A DNA stretch of 64,000 nucleotides from Helichrysum umbraculigerum (GCA_949592205.1 CATIUR010000003.1:73374501-73438500), one strand, 5' to 3'. Numbered from the stretch's first letter, positions 10,828 through 22,878 are shown. The notes: a model not told the origin generated them from the letters alone. A program made the numbers and translations.

Positions 10828-10835
10828 TATAAATA
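10828..10835 (+). promoter_or_regulatory. TATA box of LTR promoter
   Basis: TATAAATA, followed within about 30-40 bases by a CA-rich candidate start region. This is the expected U3/R arrangement. Confidence 0.7.
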
Positions 10836-11798
10836 GAAAACACCTTCCAGCTTCGAAATATACCTCAATAACCATAATAATTCGTATATTACGAATTATT
10901 AACCCCAAATTCGACTAGAAACACTTTCTAGGGGTTTTAGGAGCAATTTAGAGTCGCGGGTTCGCAAGGGTTTGTCTATGATCAAGCGTACGGAGCGTGG
11001 TTCACAGTTTTGGTTTGCGTATCTTATTCTTTATTTAATTTTGAATGTGTTTTATTATTGAATATTGATTATGATTATGTTTAATTTAATTATGAACTAC
11101 TACGTAATATTTATTGTATTTGCTTAGATTTATATTATTGTTGAAACTATGTTATTGAATGCTTATTATACAAGAATTGTTTGTGTTATATTATATTAAT
11201 AATGGTTCTTGATTTAGTTAACTGATTTATATAAACTAGAATGACCATAAAAAGTTTCTATGAATTAGGTAATTATGTTCACATCTTGATATCATTTATT
11301 AATGTTAAGTAATCTTATAATTCAACCGATGCTAGGAATTGTATCAACAAGATGTTGAAAGATCTTAATGGAATAGAAATACAGTACTTATCCTTTGGCT
11401 GTGTTACTATCATGAAAATTATCTTATCCTTTGTGATTTTCTACTTTAGCAATTCACCAATAATAATAACCAACAATAAATAATCTAAGTAAATACATAT
11501 TTATCTCTAATTGTTTACTATCCCTTAGTTAATTGTTTTCTATTGAATTGGTTATAATTTAGTATTCTTAAATACGTTCATATGGAACTAAAACGTAACC
11601 CCCTTATCTGTAAATTGTATATTTTAATTGAATTATAAATTCTATTTTAATTATAACCACCATTCCCAGTGTTCGACTCGGACTTACTTTAAAAGCTATA
11701 TTATACGAACGGGTATTCTTGCCTGGCTTGTGTGATAGTTATTTTAGTATTTCCATTTATTTAAACTTGTTATTTTGTACTCTATTCACACGACATCA

Positions 11799-12110
11799 AC
11801 TATTCTAACATAACTACATCATAGTAAACACAAAGAAATGTCTAGCCTAACATTATATATCTAGCATGCAATCCTAAACAAGCATAAACAAAGCAACACA
11901 TGTTTAAAACTGGAAAGTAAGAGATATATAAATAGAATCTGATACGAATTTATTATAGACAGATCTTCGCGAATACAATGTCTTGGAGTGACTCCGTACA
12001 AAAGCTAAAAGCTACCTCTACCTAACTATATATCTCTCTAGCTAGCCCAATTCTAGAGAGAGAAAATCTTTAGAGAGAGAAACTAGAGAGAGTGATGTCT
12101 ACCTAACTAT
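11799..12110. other. Short flank between non-autonomous element and tandem array
   Basis: No ORF is seen. The direct repeat TCTACCTAACTATAT occurs at 12016-12030 and again at 12098-12112, where the second copy forms the junction with the truncated retrotransposon. GAGAGAG-rich tracts lie between them. I could not assign its origin; a fragment of another LTR is possible. Confidence 0.5.
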
Positions 12111-15008
12111 ATTTGCTTTACCCGGATGATACTTGATCTCGCAGTCATAATCGGTGAGCAACTCGACCCATCGTCGTTGCCTCATGTTGAGATCCTTCTG
12201 ATCGAATATATGCTGGAGGCTCTTATGATCAGTGAAGATGGTACATTTCGTGCCATACAGATAATGTCTCCAGATTTTGAGAGCGAACACTACGGCTCCT
12301 AATTCGAGATCATGGGTTGTGTAGTTCTTCTCATGAACTTTAAGTTGTCGGGAGGCGTAAGCTATGACTTTCTCTCGTTGCATCAACACGCAACCAAGTC
12401 CCTGATGCGAAGCATCGCAATATACCACGAAGTCTTCGTTACCTTCGGGTAGTGATAGGATGGGCGCACTGCAAAGCTTTTGCTTTAATAACTGAAATGC
12501 TGACTCTTGCTTATCAGTCCAATTGAACTTCTTCTCTTTCTGAGTCAGTGTTGTGAGTGGTTGTGCTATTTTGGAGAAATTCTCAATGAAGCGTCGATAG
12601 TAACCAGCCAATCCTAAAAATTGGCGTACTTCTGTCGGCGTTGACGGTGCTTGCCAGCACTTGATAGCCTCGATCTTTGAGGGATCAACATGAATTCCCT
12701 GACTGTCAATCACATGACCAAGGAATTGAACGGTCTGAATCCAGAACTCACACTTGGAGAACTTAGCATATAACTCTTCGTGTCTGAGAAGTTCTAGAAT
12801 GGTTTTGAGATGCTGCTCGTGCTCTTGCTCGTTGCGTGAGTAGATAAGAATGTCGTCTATGAAGACAATGACAAACTTGTCAAGATATGGTTTGCACACC
12901 CGGTTCATAAGATCCATGAATACTGCCGGTGCGTTAGTCAAACCAAAGGCCATAACCTGAAACTCGTAATGACCATAGCGAGTTCGGAAAGCAGTTTTCG
13001 GAATATCTTCATCGCGAACTCGTAACTGATGATAACCCGATCGTAGATCTATTTTCGAATAGATGCTTGACCCTTGGAGTTGGTCGAACAGGTCATCAAT
13101 ACGAGGAAGTGGATAACGGTTCTTGATGGTTAATTTGTTCAACTCTCTGTAGTCGATACACATCCTGAATGAACCGTCCTTCTTTTTCACAAACAGGACC
13201 GGAGCTCCCCAGGGTGAAGAACTCGGTCTTATGAAACCCTTATCCAGAAGTTCCTGTAACTGAACAGACAACTCCTGAAGTTCTGAAGGGGCTAAACGAT
13301 ATGGTGCTCGTGCCACGGGTGCTGCCCCAGGCACAAGGTCTATTGAGAACTCGACTTGCCTTGGTGGTGGAAGACCAGGCAATTCTTCAGGAAAAACTTC
13401 TGGAAAGTCTCTAACGATGGGCACATCCTCGAGTCGTTTCTCTTCCGACTTTTTCTCAATAACATGAGCGAGGATTGCCTGATAACCTTTCCTAAGGTAC
13501 TTGCGAGTCTTCATGCAGGATATGATATTCAATCTCGTCCCACTGGTCTCCCCTTGTATGATCAAAGTACTACCAGTGACGAGAGGAATACGAACGATCT
13601 TGTCATGACATACAACTTCAGCTCGATGCTTGGATAGCCAATCCATGCCTACTACTATGTCAAAACTTCCAATCTCGATAGGTATGAGGTTTATGGGAAA
13701 TAGTTCATTTGCGAGGTTTAGGGTGCAATTTGGTATTACACTATCGGCCTCGATCAATTTGCCATTAGCTAACTCTACAGTGTACTTAGCTTCTAAGGCA
13801 ACAGGTGAAATGTCTAATAGTGGGCTAAATTCCTCAGATATAAAACTCTTATCAGCACCAGTATCAAACAAAATTGAAGCAGTTAAATTGTTGAGAAGAA
13901 ACATACCCGTGACCACATTAGGGTCTTCACGGGCGTCTCCAGCATTCAGCACAAAAGCTCTGCCCCTAGCAACGTTGTTGTTGTTACCCTTGTTCTTTAG
14001 CTTCGGACACGCATTCCTGAAGTGTCCAGTGTTTCCACACTCATAGCATGCTCGGGGTTGGTTGTTGTTGGTGTTGGTGGTGGGGTTAGTTGCAGGTGTT
14101 CGACAGTCTTTGGTAAGATGTCCATACCTCTTGCAGTTGTTGCAGGGTGCACTACAAGGACCATCATGATGACGATTGCACTTTGAACAGTAGGGTTTAC
14201 TTCCAGTGTACCCTTTCCTCTCTCCAGAACCTGATGTGTCATTCTTGACAGTCTCAGTCTTTTTGAAGGTCTGCTGGTTCTGATTCCCAGACCATTTTCT
14301 CTTGTTGTTGTTCCCAGAAGATGAGACAGTGTTTCCTGGGCTCTCTTGCATAGCCATGAGCTCATGAGCTAAACGAATTGCTCCCTGAATGGTGGTTTTG
14401 CCGGAAGAGGCAACGTTCCCCCGGACAGGTTCCGGAAGACCGCGAATGTACCTCTTGACCTTGTCGGTCTCAGTGCTTACTAAGGCTGGGCGGAGGGTTG
14501 CCAGTTGTTGAAACCTAGTGGTATAACCAACAATGTCGGTTCCTTGAACCTTAAGATGCCAGAACTCCTCATCTAGCTTCTCGAGTTCTTCAGATGGGCA
14601 ATACTCATCTGTGAGCATTTTCTTCAGATCTTCCCAGGGAAGTAGATAGGCGGTATCTATACCCACAGACTGGGTATACGAGTTCCACCAGGTGAGGGCA
14701 CCGTCAGCAAGGGTGCATGTGGAAAACTGAACTCTATCCCCTTCCGCACATTTGCTAATGCGAAAGACAGATTCCATCTTCTCAACCCATCTGATTAGGC
14801 CGATGGCTCCTTCAGTTCCTTTAAAGCTCAGGGGTTTGCAGTTTTGAAAATCCTTGTAGGAACAAGGCTTGGCAGTGGGAGGGGTATTGGCAGTACCACT
14901 ATTCCTTTCGGGGGTCTCTGATGAATGTCGCGCCAAGGCTTCAGTCACAGCCTGAGAGATGATAGATGCCATCTGGGCATCAGTGTAAGTCCTTGACTTT
15001 GGCGGCAT
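12111..15008 (-). pseudogene. Truncated gag-pol, copy 1 of tandem array
   Basis: The frame opens at the same MPPKSRTYTD start as the intact copies and is identical to them through Gag, protease, reverse transcriptase and RNase H. It breaks off after KYHPGKAN at the end of the RNase H region. Integrase and chromodomain are missing. Beyond the break the frame continues a few codons into unrelated flank and stops at 12099. The bases AACTA are shared by flank and element at the breakpoint. Confidence 0.95.
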
Positions 15009-15704
15009 GATTTTCCTGAGAATAGAAGGATAGGGTTCGTGAGAGATTGTCCATAAATGATGATTATCATAGATGTAAATATACAAATGCGGTAATATAC
15101 AACATCACAATATGACAATCAACATTATAGAACAATCAAGAGGAGTTGAATAACCATCTCTACTGACTAGCAACTACGTGCTAACTAGCCTGGTTATTTG
15201 AATTGTTTTGAGTTAGGTAAGGTCTCGCTCGAAGTGACTTGGTGGTCCTCCTAGCTACCTATGAGTTTCGTGATTACAAGAGATGTTGTCGAGAGCGGGA
15301 TGAAATAGAAGATGTTTCGGTGGGTGTGTGTTGCCATCTCTATGACAAAGTGTTTGAATATGTGAGTGTCTATATATATAATATATAATAGACTAGCGTA
15401 CTGTGCTTGATCGATGACTAACTATGTATATATACTTATATCACATAATAGTCTTATGAGTGTCTAGCACAAAAAAAATTTTGAGTCCCGGTTTCTCTCG
15501 AGGTCAGAGTCAACTAATGTATTCCTATTCCAGCATAACCATTTCAAGCCTTACATCATCTTTATTTAATTGTACATAGTTGATCAAGCTATGTTAAATT
15601 AAACTTGTATGACGTAACTCTTGAACCAATCACACTTAACAGCAAATACTGCCTAACGGTCATAGTCTAGGCCCACTAATGCAACCTAGTTCACTATAAC
15701 CTTA

Positions 15705-15717
15705 GGCTCTGATACCA
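15705..15717 (-). promoter_or_regulatory. PBS of tandem-array copy 1
   Basis: TGGTATCAGAGCC on the minus strand, three bases from the LTR end. It is the initiator tRNA-Met primer site. The same site recurs at 23575-23587 and 31445-31457. Confidence 0.92.
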
Positions 15718-15720
15718 ATC

Positions 15721-18410
15721 TGTAACACCCCCAAATTTAATGAATCGCGGAAGCATACTTTGGGTGTTACTAATCAATACACAAAGCACATAGATACATA
15801 ATGAACGACCACTACATGCGTCGTTTTACAAATACATTGATTAACGTAAAAGTCTACATATGTTTTACAAAAGACGAGTTCGCATAGATATTTGAGAGAT
15901 TCTAACACATATCTAATTTTAGCAAAATATAGAAATGCAAGGAAATCTCTTGATGTTTATACGATTGCATGCGACTCGAGCTACAGTATCCTGATAGGCA
16001 GTCCAACTTACTGCTGAGTACCTGAGATAACATGCTAAAAGGTCAGCTATAAAGCTGGTGAGCTCACAGGTTTGATATGATAATATATGATTTGTGAACC
16101 GCAAGATTTAATGATTCGATTTACAAAGCATGTAAATAATTGGATGATGAGTATCACATGAATATTTGTAATTAAACAAATAAGTAAAGATTGATACAAC
16201 TAACATGAGCACATAGTCTGAGCTTAACTGAGGGGTCAGGATCACAATCAAGTGCCTGATCGAGGGTGCCTCTATGCGTATGCCTAATCAACATACGTTT
16301 GAACAAATGATAATGCGTCCGTTTGACAGGTTAGTGCTTGCTAACTCGGACGGGGATTGTCAATCCCATATGGTACCATACACTAACATTCACGCTAAAT
16401 CATATTAACAGAACTATGCTTCAGAGGACTTTGATTGATTAGATGAAAACAACTCATGCAGCATATGTGATAATTTGATACTTGCGTTCACATGTAAAAC
16501 AAAACAGAGCATGTATCTCACCCCTAGGTAAAAGCATTTAAAATAGGGGCTATGAGACTCACCTGAGCCTAATGAATTGTTAGCCAACAATTTATGATGA
16601 TTCACAATGATTTGATGTCGTTACAACGACTGAACCTGCAGGGCGTCTTAGACGCGCAAGGTTTTGATAATGATTAGATATTGAACCTGCCAGGCGTATT
16701 AAACGCGCAAGGTTTTGATTGATTAGATGACTCTACGGACCATCTATGCTAGTTGTTCCCTCAACTAGTTATGCCCAAATACTTTGGTTGTCGATTAGGT
16801 TTGAGTTTTGAAAATGTATACGGGTCGTTGGTGATGGTTTGTACTAATAATTTCAAACTATTATTATTATACATGATTCGTTGGGCTTATAAAAGTGTAT
16901 GTGTTTCATATATAAATCGTATCGTATAGGTTTAGTTGTTAATCAAGTTCATTATATCCGTTACACTTTATTTCATAATTTACAAAATTTGGTACGAGTC
17001 TGAAAACAGTAATATACCATTTTCGGGCCCTAAACGACCCCGGATGGCCTAAAACTGACTAGGCTAAGGTACTTAGCATTGATTATTGGGTCGTTTCCAA
17101 GTGACTTTGCGAATTTGAGCTCAATCCGTTATAATAAATTTTTCATCGAGAAGCTACCCTAAAATATGTTGTGAAATCGTCGACGTTTTCGAAAATTTAC
17201 ATGTTCTGTTTTAGCTAGAATTCGCAGGGCTAGTTTATTGATTCGTTGGGTCATGAAATATAAGAGGGGAATCCGCCGGATTCCCTTGAATCCGCCGGAT
17301 TGATGACAAATGAAGGGAATCCGCCGGATTCTATTGAATCCGCCGGATTCATGTTAATTTAAAGGACGCGCCGGGTACAGTCAGCACGCGCCGGGTTGTT
17401 CTTGGTTCTGGGTAGGAATCCGCCGGATTCACCATGAATCCGCCGGATTCAAAGGTCTGGTTCGAGTCTGCCGTTTCAAAATCATACCCAAACCAATTCT
17501 AATCCGCAATTTAACTAGCAATCATCAATCCTAGCACTAATACATGATAATATATGTTATTTAAACACGTATTTAAACAAAGTTTGAAGTTCCTTACAAT
17601 TTGAAGAAAATGAAATCGTTGAGGATGATGATGACAAACTACACGATGATGATGACGATCTTGTGTTGTTGTTGTTAGTGTTAATTTGTTGTTTGATTTT
17701 GAAAAGATAGAGAGAAATGAGAGGGAGAGATAGAGCCGAGAGATAGATAGAAAATGAAGAGAATGGATCGGCCATCTCCAATTATTGGAGGTGGTTGATC
17801 CGACTTCGATCCGTTCCGTGGTATTTTGACCCGTGTTTTGGTACCCGATCGTAAAAGTAGTATAACGTTTTAATTCAATAAATTTCTAAAAATAAAATCG
17901 TACTTACTTTTATTCGAAGTATTTCATAAAAATACATCTAATGCGATATAAAAATATATCTTTGTTTTATGTTTGAGAGACGGATATAATTTAATTGGTT
18001 TCGTCGCGTTTGAGTAAAATTGTATAAAACGAAATATGTTTTATTTTATCTGAAGTAAATAATAATTATTAATTTCAATAATAATTCATTATTTATATAT
18101 AGTTTTGTCGTGGACGTTTGATTTGTACGATACGAGATGCTTGATATATTATCAAAATAATATATAATAATTATGAAGGTATTAAATAACAATTCCATAT
18201 TACTTAATCACTTGATTTTTACCAACGCCGTATAATTGAATCGGAATTCGGCCGATTTGAAAATGAACGATTAAATCTAATCGAGTACTGATATATATAT
18301 TCATCAATATATATTTTGATACATACAATTAGTCTAATACATAGCACTAACTACATGTATTACATAATGATTAGGAACTAATTTCTAGTCCTAATTTGAC
18401 GGGTGTCACA
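15721..18410 (-). repeat. LTR 1 of tandem array (2690 bp)
   Basis: The LTR starts on the minus strand TGTGACACCCGTC and ends GGGTGTTACA. It serves at once as 3' LTR of the unit to its right and 5' LTR of the truncated unit to its left. Internal landmarks in sense order are a CT-rich leader-like tract (about 17790-17700), the GAATCCGCCGGATTC cluster (17450-17268), the CACCAACG block (about 16815) and AGGTGAGTCTCATAGCCCC (about 16571-16550). The 74-codon reading frame at 17557-17781 is low-complexity leader and not credible as protein. Confidence 0.95.
17268..17450. repeat. GAATCCGCCGGATTC palindrome cluster, LTR 1
   Basis: Six copies of the 15-bp palindrome (one with a mismatch at the end) are grouped in pairs about 5-10 bp apart. 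Two ACGCGCCGGG boxes lie between the second and third pair. The pairs can fold either within a palindrome or between neighbours. Confidence 0.95.
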
Positions 18411-18423
18411 TTCTCCCCTTGTT
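18411..18423 (-). promoter_or_regulatory. Polypurine tract of tandem-array unit 2
   Basis: The minus strand reads AACAAGGGGAGAA directly before the LTR start TGTGACACCC. The same tract recurs at 26281-26293. Confidence 0.88.
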
Positions 18424-18444
18424 AAGAGAATTTCGTCCCGAAAT

Positions 18445-21400
18445 TTAACTTGAGTTTGGTATTTGAGTGGAGTCTGAAAATAGATGTGGATATTTGAGTC
18501 GCATCTGGTCTTCCCGTTCCCAGGTGAATTCCGGCCCACGCCGCGAATTCCACCGAACCTTGACAATTGGAATACGACTTTGCTTAAGCTGTTTGACCTC
18601 ACGGTCCATGACCTCCACTGGTGTCTCGACAAAATTTAGTTTGTCGTCGATTTGAATTTCCTCGAGAGGGATAATGAGTGTCTCGTCGGATAGACATTTC
18701 TTCAGGTTAGAAATGTGAAATGTGGGATGCACGCTACTGAGCTCTGGAGGTAGCTGCAATCGATATGCGACTGGACCAATCCTTTCAAGGATCTCAAAAG
18801 GTCCAATGTATCTAGGGTTTAACTTCCCACGTTTACCAAAACGGATGACACCTTTCCAAGGTGACACTTTGAGCAAAACTCGATCCCCAACCTGGAACTC
18901 GAGCTGCTTACGTCTCACGTCAGCATAACTCTTCTGACGATCACGTGCGGCTTTCAGCCGTTGCTGGATACCAACGATCTTTTCGGTGGTTTCATGAATG
19001 ATTTCAGGACCAGTGAGTTGACTATCTCCAACTTCGGTCCAACAGATAGGCGATCGGCACTTACGACCGTAAAGTGCCTCAAAAGGTGCAGCTCCAATAC
19101 TGGTGTGGTAGCTGTTGTTGTATGAGAATTCACACAATGGCAAATGCTGTTCCCAATTTGCACCGAAGTCAATTACGCAGGCGCGTAACATATCTTCCAG
19201 TGTTTGAATTGTTCTTTCACTTTGGCCATCGGTTTGTGGATGATAGGCTGTACTCATATCTAAACGAGTACCCAATGACTTTTGTAATGATTGCCAAAAG
19301 TTAGATGTGAATCGGCTGTCTCTATCAGAGATAATTGAGATTGGAACGCCGTGCCTTGTTACGATCTCCTTCATATAGATTCGCGTGAGACGTTCCATTT
19401 TGTCGGTTTCCTTCATAGCAATGAAGTGAGCAGATTTGGTTAGACGATCAACTATTACCCATATAGTATCGCAACCACTTGATGTTTTCGGGAGTTTAGT
19501 GATGAAATCCATGGAGATTTGCTCCCATTTCCATTGAGGAATTTCCGGTTGCTGGAGCAAGCCGGAGGGTTTCTGATATTCGGCTTTAACCTTGGAACAT
19601 GTGAGGCATTTGCTAACGTACATGGAAATCTCTGCTTTCATGCTCGGCCACCAGTACAGTCCCTTGATGCCATGATACATCTTGTCCGATCCAGGATGTA
19701 TAGAGTATTTGGACTTGTGAGCTTCATCCATCACAAAGTCTCGAAGATTCCCAAACTTGGGTAACCAGATTCGGTTTGCGAAGTACTTGACTCCATTGGG
19801 TTTGGTTTCAAATTGATTCTCCATATTTCGCAAGGCCTCTTCCTTGATGTTTTCAGGTTTCAATGCTTCGAGTTGAGCAGTGAGGATTTGAATGATTAGA
19901 TCATTATGAATGATAATACTGAGGGCTCGGACTCGAAGAGGTTTGGTGCGCTCTTTTCGACTTAGGGCATCAGCAACTACATTTGCTTTACCCGGATGAT
20001 ACTTGATCTCGCAGTCATAATCGGTGAGCAACTCGACCCATCGTCGTTGCCTCATGTTGAGATCCTTCTGATCGAATATATGCTGGAGGCTCTTATGATC
20101 AGTGAAGATGGTACATTTCGTGCCATACAGATAATGTCTCCAGATTTTGAGAGCGAACACTACGGCTCCTAATTCGAGATCATGGGTTGTGTAGTTCTTC
20201 TCATGAACTTTAAGTTGTCGGGAGGCGTAAGCTATGACTTTCTCTCGTTGCATCAACACGCAACCAAGTCCCTGATGCGAAGCATCGCAATATACCACGA
20301 AGTCTTCGTTACCTTCGGGTAGTGATAGGATGGGCGCACTGCAAAGCTTTTGCTTTAATAACTGAAATGCTGACTCTTGCTTATCAGTCCAATTGAACTT
20401 CTTCTCTTTCTGAGTCAGTGTTGTGAGTGGTTGTGCTATTTTGGAGAAATTCTCAATGAAGCGTCGATAGTAACCAGCCAATCCTAAAAATTGGCGTACT
20501 TCTGTCGGCGTTGACGGTGCTTGCCAGCACTTGATAGCCTCGATCTTTGAGGGATCAACATGAATTCCCTGACTGTCAATCACATGACCAAGGAATTGAA
20601 CGGTCTGAATCCAGAACTCACACTTGGAGAACTTAGCATATAACTCTTCGTGTCTGAGAAGTTCTAGAATGGTTTTGAGATGCTGCTCGTGCTCTTGCTC
20701 GTTGCGTGAGTAGATAAGAATGTCGTCTATGAAGACAATGACAAACTTGTCAAGATATGGTTTGCACACCCGGTTCATAAGATCCATGAATACTGCCGGT
20801 GCGTTAGTCAAACCAAAGGCCATAACCTGAAACTCGTAATGACCATAGCGAGTTCGGAAAGCAGTTTTCGGAATATCTTCATCGCGAACTCGTAACTGAT
20901 GATAACCCGATCGTAGATCTATTTTCGAATAGATGCTTGACCCTTGGAGTTGGTCGAACAGGTCATCAATACGAGGAAGTGGATAACGGTTCTTGATGGT
21001 TAATTTGTTCAACTCTCTGTAGTCGATACACATCCTGAATGAACCGTCCTTCTTTTTCACAAACAGGACCGGAGCTCCCCAGGGTGAAGAACTCGGTCTT
21101 ATGAAACCCTTATCCAGAAGTTCCTGTAACTGAACAGACAACTCCTGAAGTTCTGAAGGGGCTAAACGATATGGTGCTCGTGCCACGGGTGCTGCCCCAG
21201 GCACAAGGTCTATTGAGAACTCGACTTGCCTTGGTGGTGGAAGACCAGGCAATTCTTCAGGAAAAACTTCTGGAAAGTCTCTAACGATGGGCACATCCTC
21301 GAGTCGTTTCTCTTCCGACTTTTTCTCAATAACATGAGCGAGGATTGCCTGATAACCTTTCCTAAGGTACTTGCGAGTCTTCATGCAGGATATGATATTC

Positions 21401-22878
21401 AATCTCGTCCCACTGGTCTCCCCTTGTATGATCAAAGTACTACCAGTGACGAGAGGAATACGAACGATCTTGTCATGACATACAACTTCAGCTCGATGCT
21501 TGGATAGCCAATCCATGCCTACTACTATGTCAAAACTTCCAATCTCGATAGGTATGAGGTTTATGGGAAATAGTTCATTTGCGAGGTTTAGGGTGCAATT
21601 TGGTATTACACTATCGGCCTCGATCAATTTGCCATTAGCTAACTCTACAGTGTACTTAGCTTCTAAGGCAACAGGTGAAATGTCTAATAGTGGGCTAAAT
21701 TCCTCAGATATAAAACTCTTATCAGCACCAGTATCAAACAAAATTGAAGCAGTTAAATTGTTGAGAAGAAACATACCCGTGACCACATTAGGGTCTTCAC
21801 GGGCGTCTCCAGCATTCAGCACAAAAGCTCTGCCCCTAGCAACGTTGTTGTTGTTACCCTTGTTCTTTAGCTTCGGACACGCATTCCTGAAGTGTCCAGT
21901 GTTTCCACACTCATAGCATGCTCGGGGTTGGTTGTTGTTGGTGTTGGTGGTGGGGTTAGTTGCAGGTGTTCGACAGTCTTTGGTAAGATGTCCATACCTC
22001 TTGCAGTTGTTGCAGGGTGCACTACAAGGACCATCATGATGACGATTGCACTTTGAACAGTAGGGTTTACTTCCAGTGTACCCTTTCCTCTCTCCAGAAC
22101 CTGATGTGTCATTCTTGACAGTCTCAGTCTTTTTGAAGGTCTGCTGGTTCTGATTCCCAGACCATTTTCTCTTGTTGTTGTTCCCAGAAGATGAGACAGT
22201 GTTTCCTGGGCTCTCTTGCATAGCCATGAGCTCATGAGCTAAACGAATTGCTCCCTGAATGGTGGTTTTGCCGGAAGAGGCAACGTTCCCCCGGACAGGT
22301 TCCGGAAGACCGCGAATGTACCTCTTGACCTTGTCGGTCTCAGTGCTTACTAAGGCTGGGCGGAGGGTTGCCAGTTGTTGAAACCTAGTGGTATAACCAA
22401 CAATGTCGGTTCCTTGAACCTTAAGATGCCAGAACTCCTCATCTAGCTTCTCGAGTTCTTCAGATGGGCAATACTCATCTGTGAGCATTTTCTTCAGATC
22501 TTCCCAGGGAAGTAGATAGGCGGTATCTATACCCACAGACTGGGTATACGAGTTCCACCAGGTGAGGGCACCGTCAGCAAGGGTGCATGTGGAAAACTGA
22601 ACTCTATCCCCTTCCGCACATTTGCTAATGCGAAAGACAGATTCCATCTTCTCAACCCATCTGATTAGGCCGATGGCTCCTTCAGTTCCTTTAAAGCTCA
22701 GGGGTTTGCAGTTTTGAAAATCCTTGTAGGAACAAGGCTTGGCAGTGGGAGGGGTATTGGCAGTACCACTATTCCTTTCGGGGGTCTCTGATGAATGTCG
22801 CGCCAAGGCTTCAGTCACAGCCTGAGAGATGATAGATGCCATCTGGGCATCAGTGTAAGTCCTTGACTTTGGCGGCAT
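18445..22878 (-). CDS. Intact gag-pol polyprotein, Tekay-type chromovirus, copy 2
   Basis: A single uninterrupted frame of 1477 codons from the homology-supported Met (MPPKSRTYTD); an in-frame Met 26 codons upstream exists but lies in AT-rich leader. Domains in order: Gag capsid (WTWWNSYTQS-like region near residues 60-200), zinc knuckles CX2CX4HX4C at 289-302 and 321-334, aspartic protease DTGAD at 382-386, reverse transcriptase with FIDD (catalytic Asp 718-719), RNase H with Asp865 in CDASHQG, integrase HHCC starting at His1061 and catalytic D1144, D1185, E1221 (D,D-35-E), and a C-terminal chromodomain-like segment (about 1417-1467, VKVRWNSRRGPEFTWE). Gag and Pol share one frame with no stop, usual for this clade. 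All key residues are present, so the copy may be functional. The chromodomain in this lineage is known to guide integration to chromatin. Confidence 0.96.
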   Translation of the reverse strand: MPPKSRTYTDAQMASIISQAVTEALARHSSETPERNSGTANTPPTAKPCSYKDFQNCKPLSFKGTEGAIGLIRWVEKMESVFRISKCAEGDRVQFSTCTLADGALTWWNSYTQSVGIDTAYLLPWEDLKKMLTDEYCPSEELEKLDEEFWHLKVQGTDIVGYTTRFQQLATLRPALVSTETDKVKRYIRGLPEPVRGNVASSGKTTIQGAIRLAHELMAMQESPGNTVSSSGNNNKRKWSGNQNQQTFKKTETVKNDTSGSGERKGYTGSKPYCSKCNRHHDGPCSAPCNNCKRYGHLTKDCRTPATNPTTNTNNNQPRACYECGNTGHFRNACPKLKNKGNNNNVARGRAFVLNAGDAREDPNVVTGMFLLNNLTASILFDTGADKSFISEEFSPLLDISPVALEAKYTVELANGKLIEADSVIPNCTLNLANELFPINLIPIEIGSFDIVVGMDWLSKHRAEVVCHDKIVRIPLVTGSTLIIQGETSGTRLNIISCMKTRKYLRKGYQAILAHVIEKKSEEKRLEDVPIVRDFPEVFPEELPGLPPPRQVEFSIDLVPGAAPVARAPYRLAPSELQELSVQLQELLDKGFIRPSSSPWGAPVLFVKKKDGSFRMCIDYRELNKLTIKNRYPLPRIDDLFDQLQGSSIYSKIDLRSGYHQLRVRDEDIPKTAFRTRYGHYEFQVMAFGLTNAPAVFMDLMNRVCKPYLDKFVIVFIDDILIYSRNEQEHEQHLKTILELLRHEELYAKFSKCEFWIQTVQFLGHVIDSQGIHVDPSKIEAIKCWQAPSTPTEVRQFLGLAGYYRRFIENFSKIAQPLTTLTQKEKKFNWTDKQESAFQLLKQKLCSAPILSLPEGNEDFVVYCDASHQGLGCVLMQREKVIAYASRQLKVHEKNYTTHDLELGAVVFALKIWRHYLYGTKCTIFTDHKSLQHIFDQKDLNMRQRRWVELLTDYDCEIKYHPGKANVVADALSRKERTKPLRVRALSIIIHNDLIIQILTAQLEALKPENIKEEALRNMENQFETKPNGVKYFANRIWLPKFGNLRDFVMDEAHKSKYSIHPGSDKMYHGIKGLYWWPSMKAEISMYVSKCLTCSKVKAEYQKPSGLLQQPEIPQWKWEQISMDFITKLPKTSSGCDTIWVIVDRLTKSAHFIAMKETDKMERLTRIYMKEIVTRHGVPISIISDRDSRFTSNFWQSLQKSLGTRLDMSTAYHPQTDGQSERTIQTLEDMLRACVIDFGANWEQHLPLCEFSYNNSYHTSIGAAPFEALYGRKCRSPICWTEVGDSQLTGPEIIHETTEKIVGIQQRLKAARDRQKSYADVRRKQLEFQVGDRVLLKVSPWKGVIRFGKRGKLNPRYIGPFEILERIGPVAYRLQLPPELSSVHPTFHISNLKKCLSDETLIIPLEEIQIDDKLNFVETPVEVMDREVKQLKQSRIPIVKVRWNSRRGPEFTWEREDQMRLKYPHLFSDSTQIPNSS

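Larger units (their letters stand above)
6124..11798 (+). mobile_element. Non-autonomous LTR retrotransposon with tRNA-Asp-like PBS (5' LTR interrupted)
   Basis: The element consists of the last 421 bp of a 5' LTR (6124-6544), a PBS, a 3.7-kb interior and a full 3' LTR (10251-11798). The rest of the 5' LTR lies left of the inserted Tekay element, outside the window. No reverse transcriptase, integrase or protease motif is visible in the interior, which has one stop-interrupted ORF and long AT-rich non-coding DNA. This fits a LARD-type (large retrotransposon derivative) element related to the Athila/Retand side of Ty3/gypsy. The lineage is an inference from the PBS and PPT style only. Confidence 0.8.
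10251..11798 (+). repeat. 3' LTR (1548 bp) of the non-autonomous element
   Basis: It starts TGATAAGCAT after the PPT and ends CACGACATCA. Its last 420 bp match 6124-6544. It contains palindromes of CAACCGCCGGTTG (10707-10811) and a TATA box (10828-10835). Confidence 0.92.

Noticed and set aside
13356..14046. Plus-strand frames opposite gag-pol (also at 21226-21916 and 29096-29786)
   Set aside because: Shadows of the minus-strand polyprotein; they recur only because the element is repeated.
17557..17781. 74-codon minus-strand frame MEMADPFSSF... in each array LTR
   Set aside because: It is Ser/Asn-run low-complexity sequence in the CT-rich LTR leader; sister LTRs have no matching frame.
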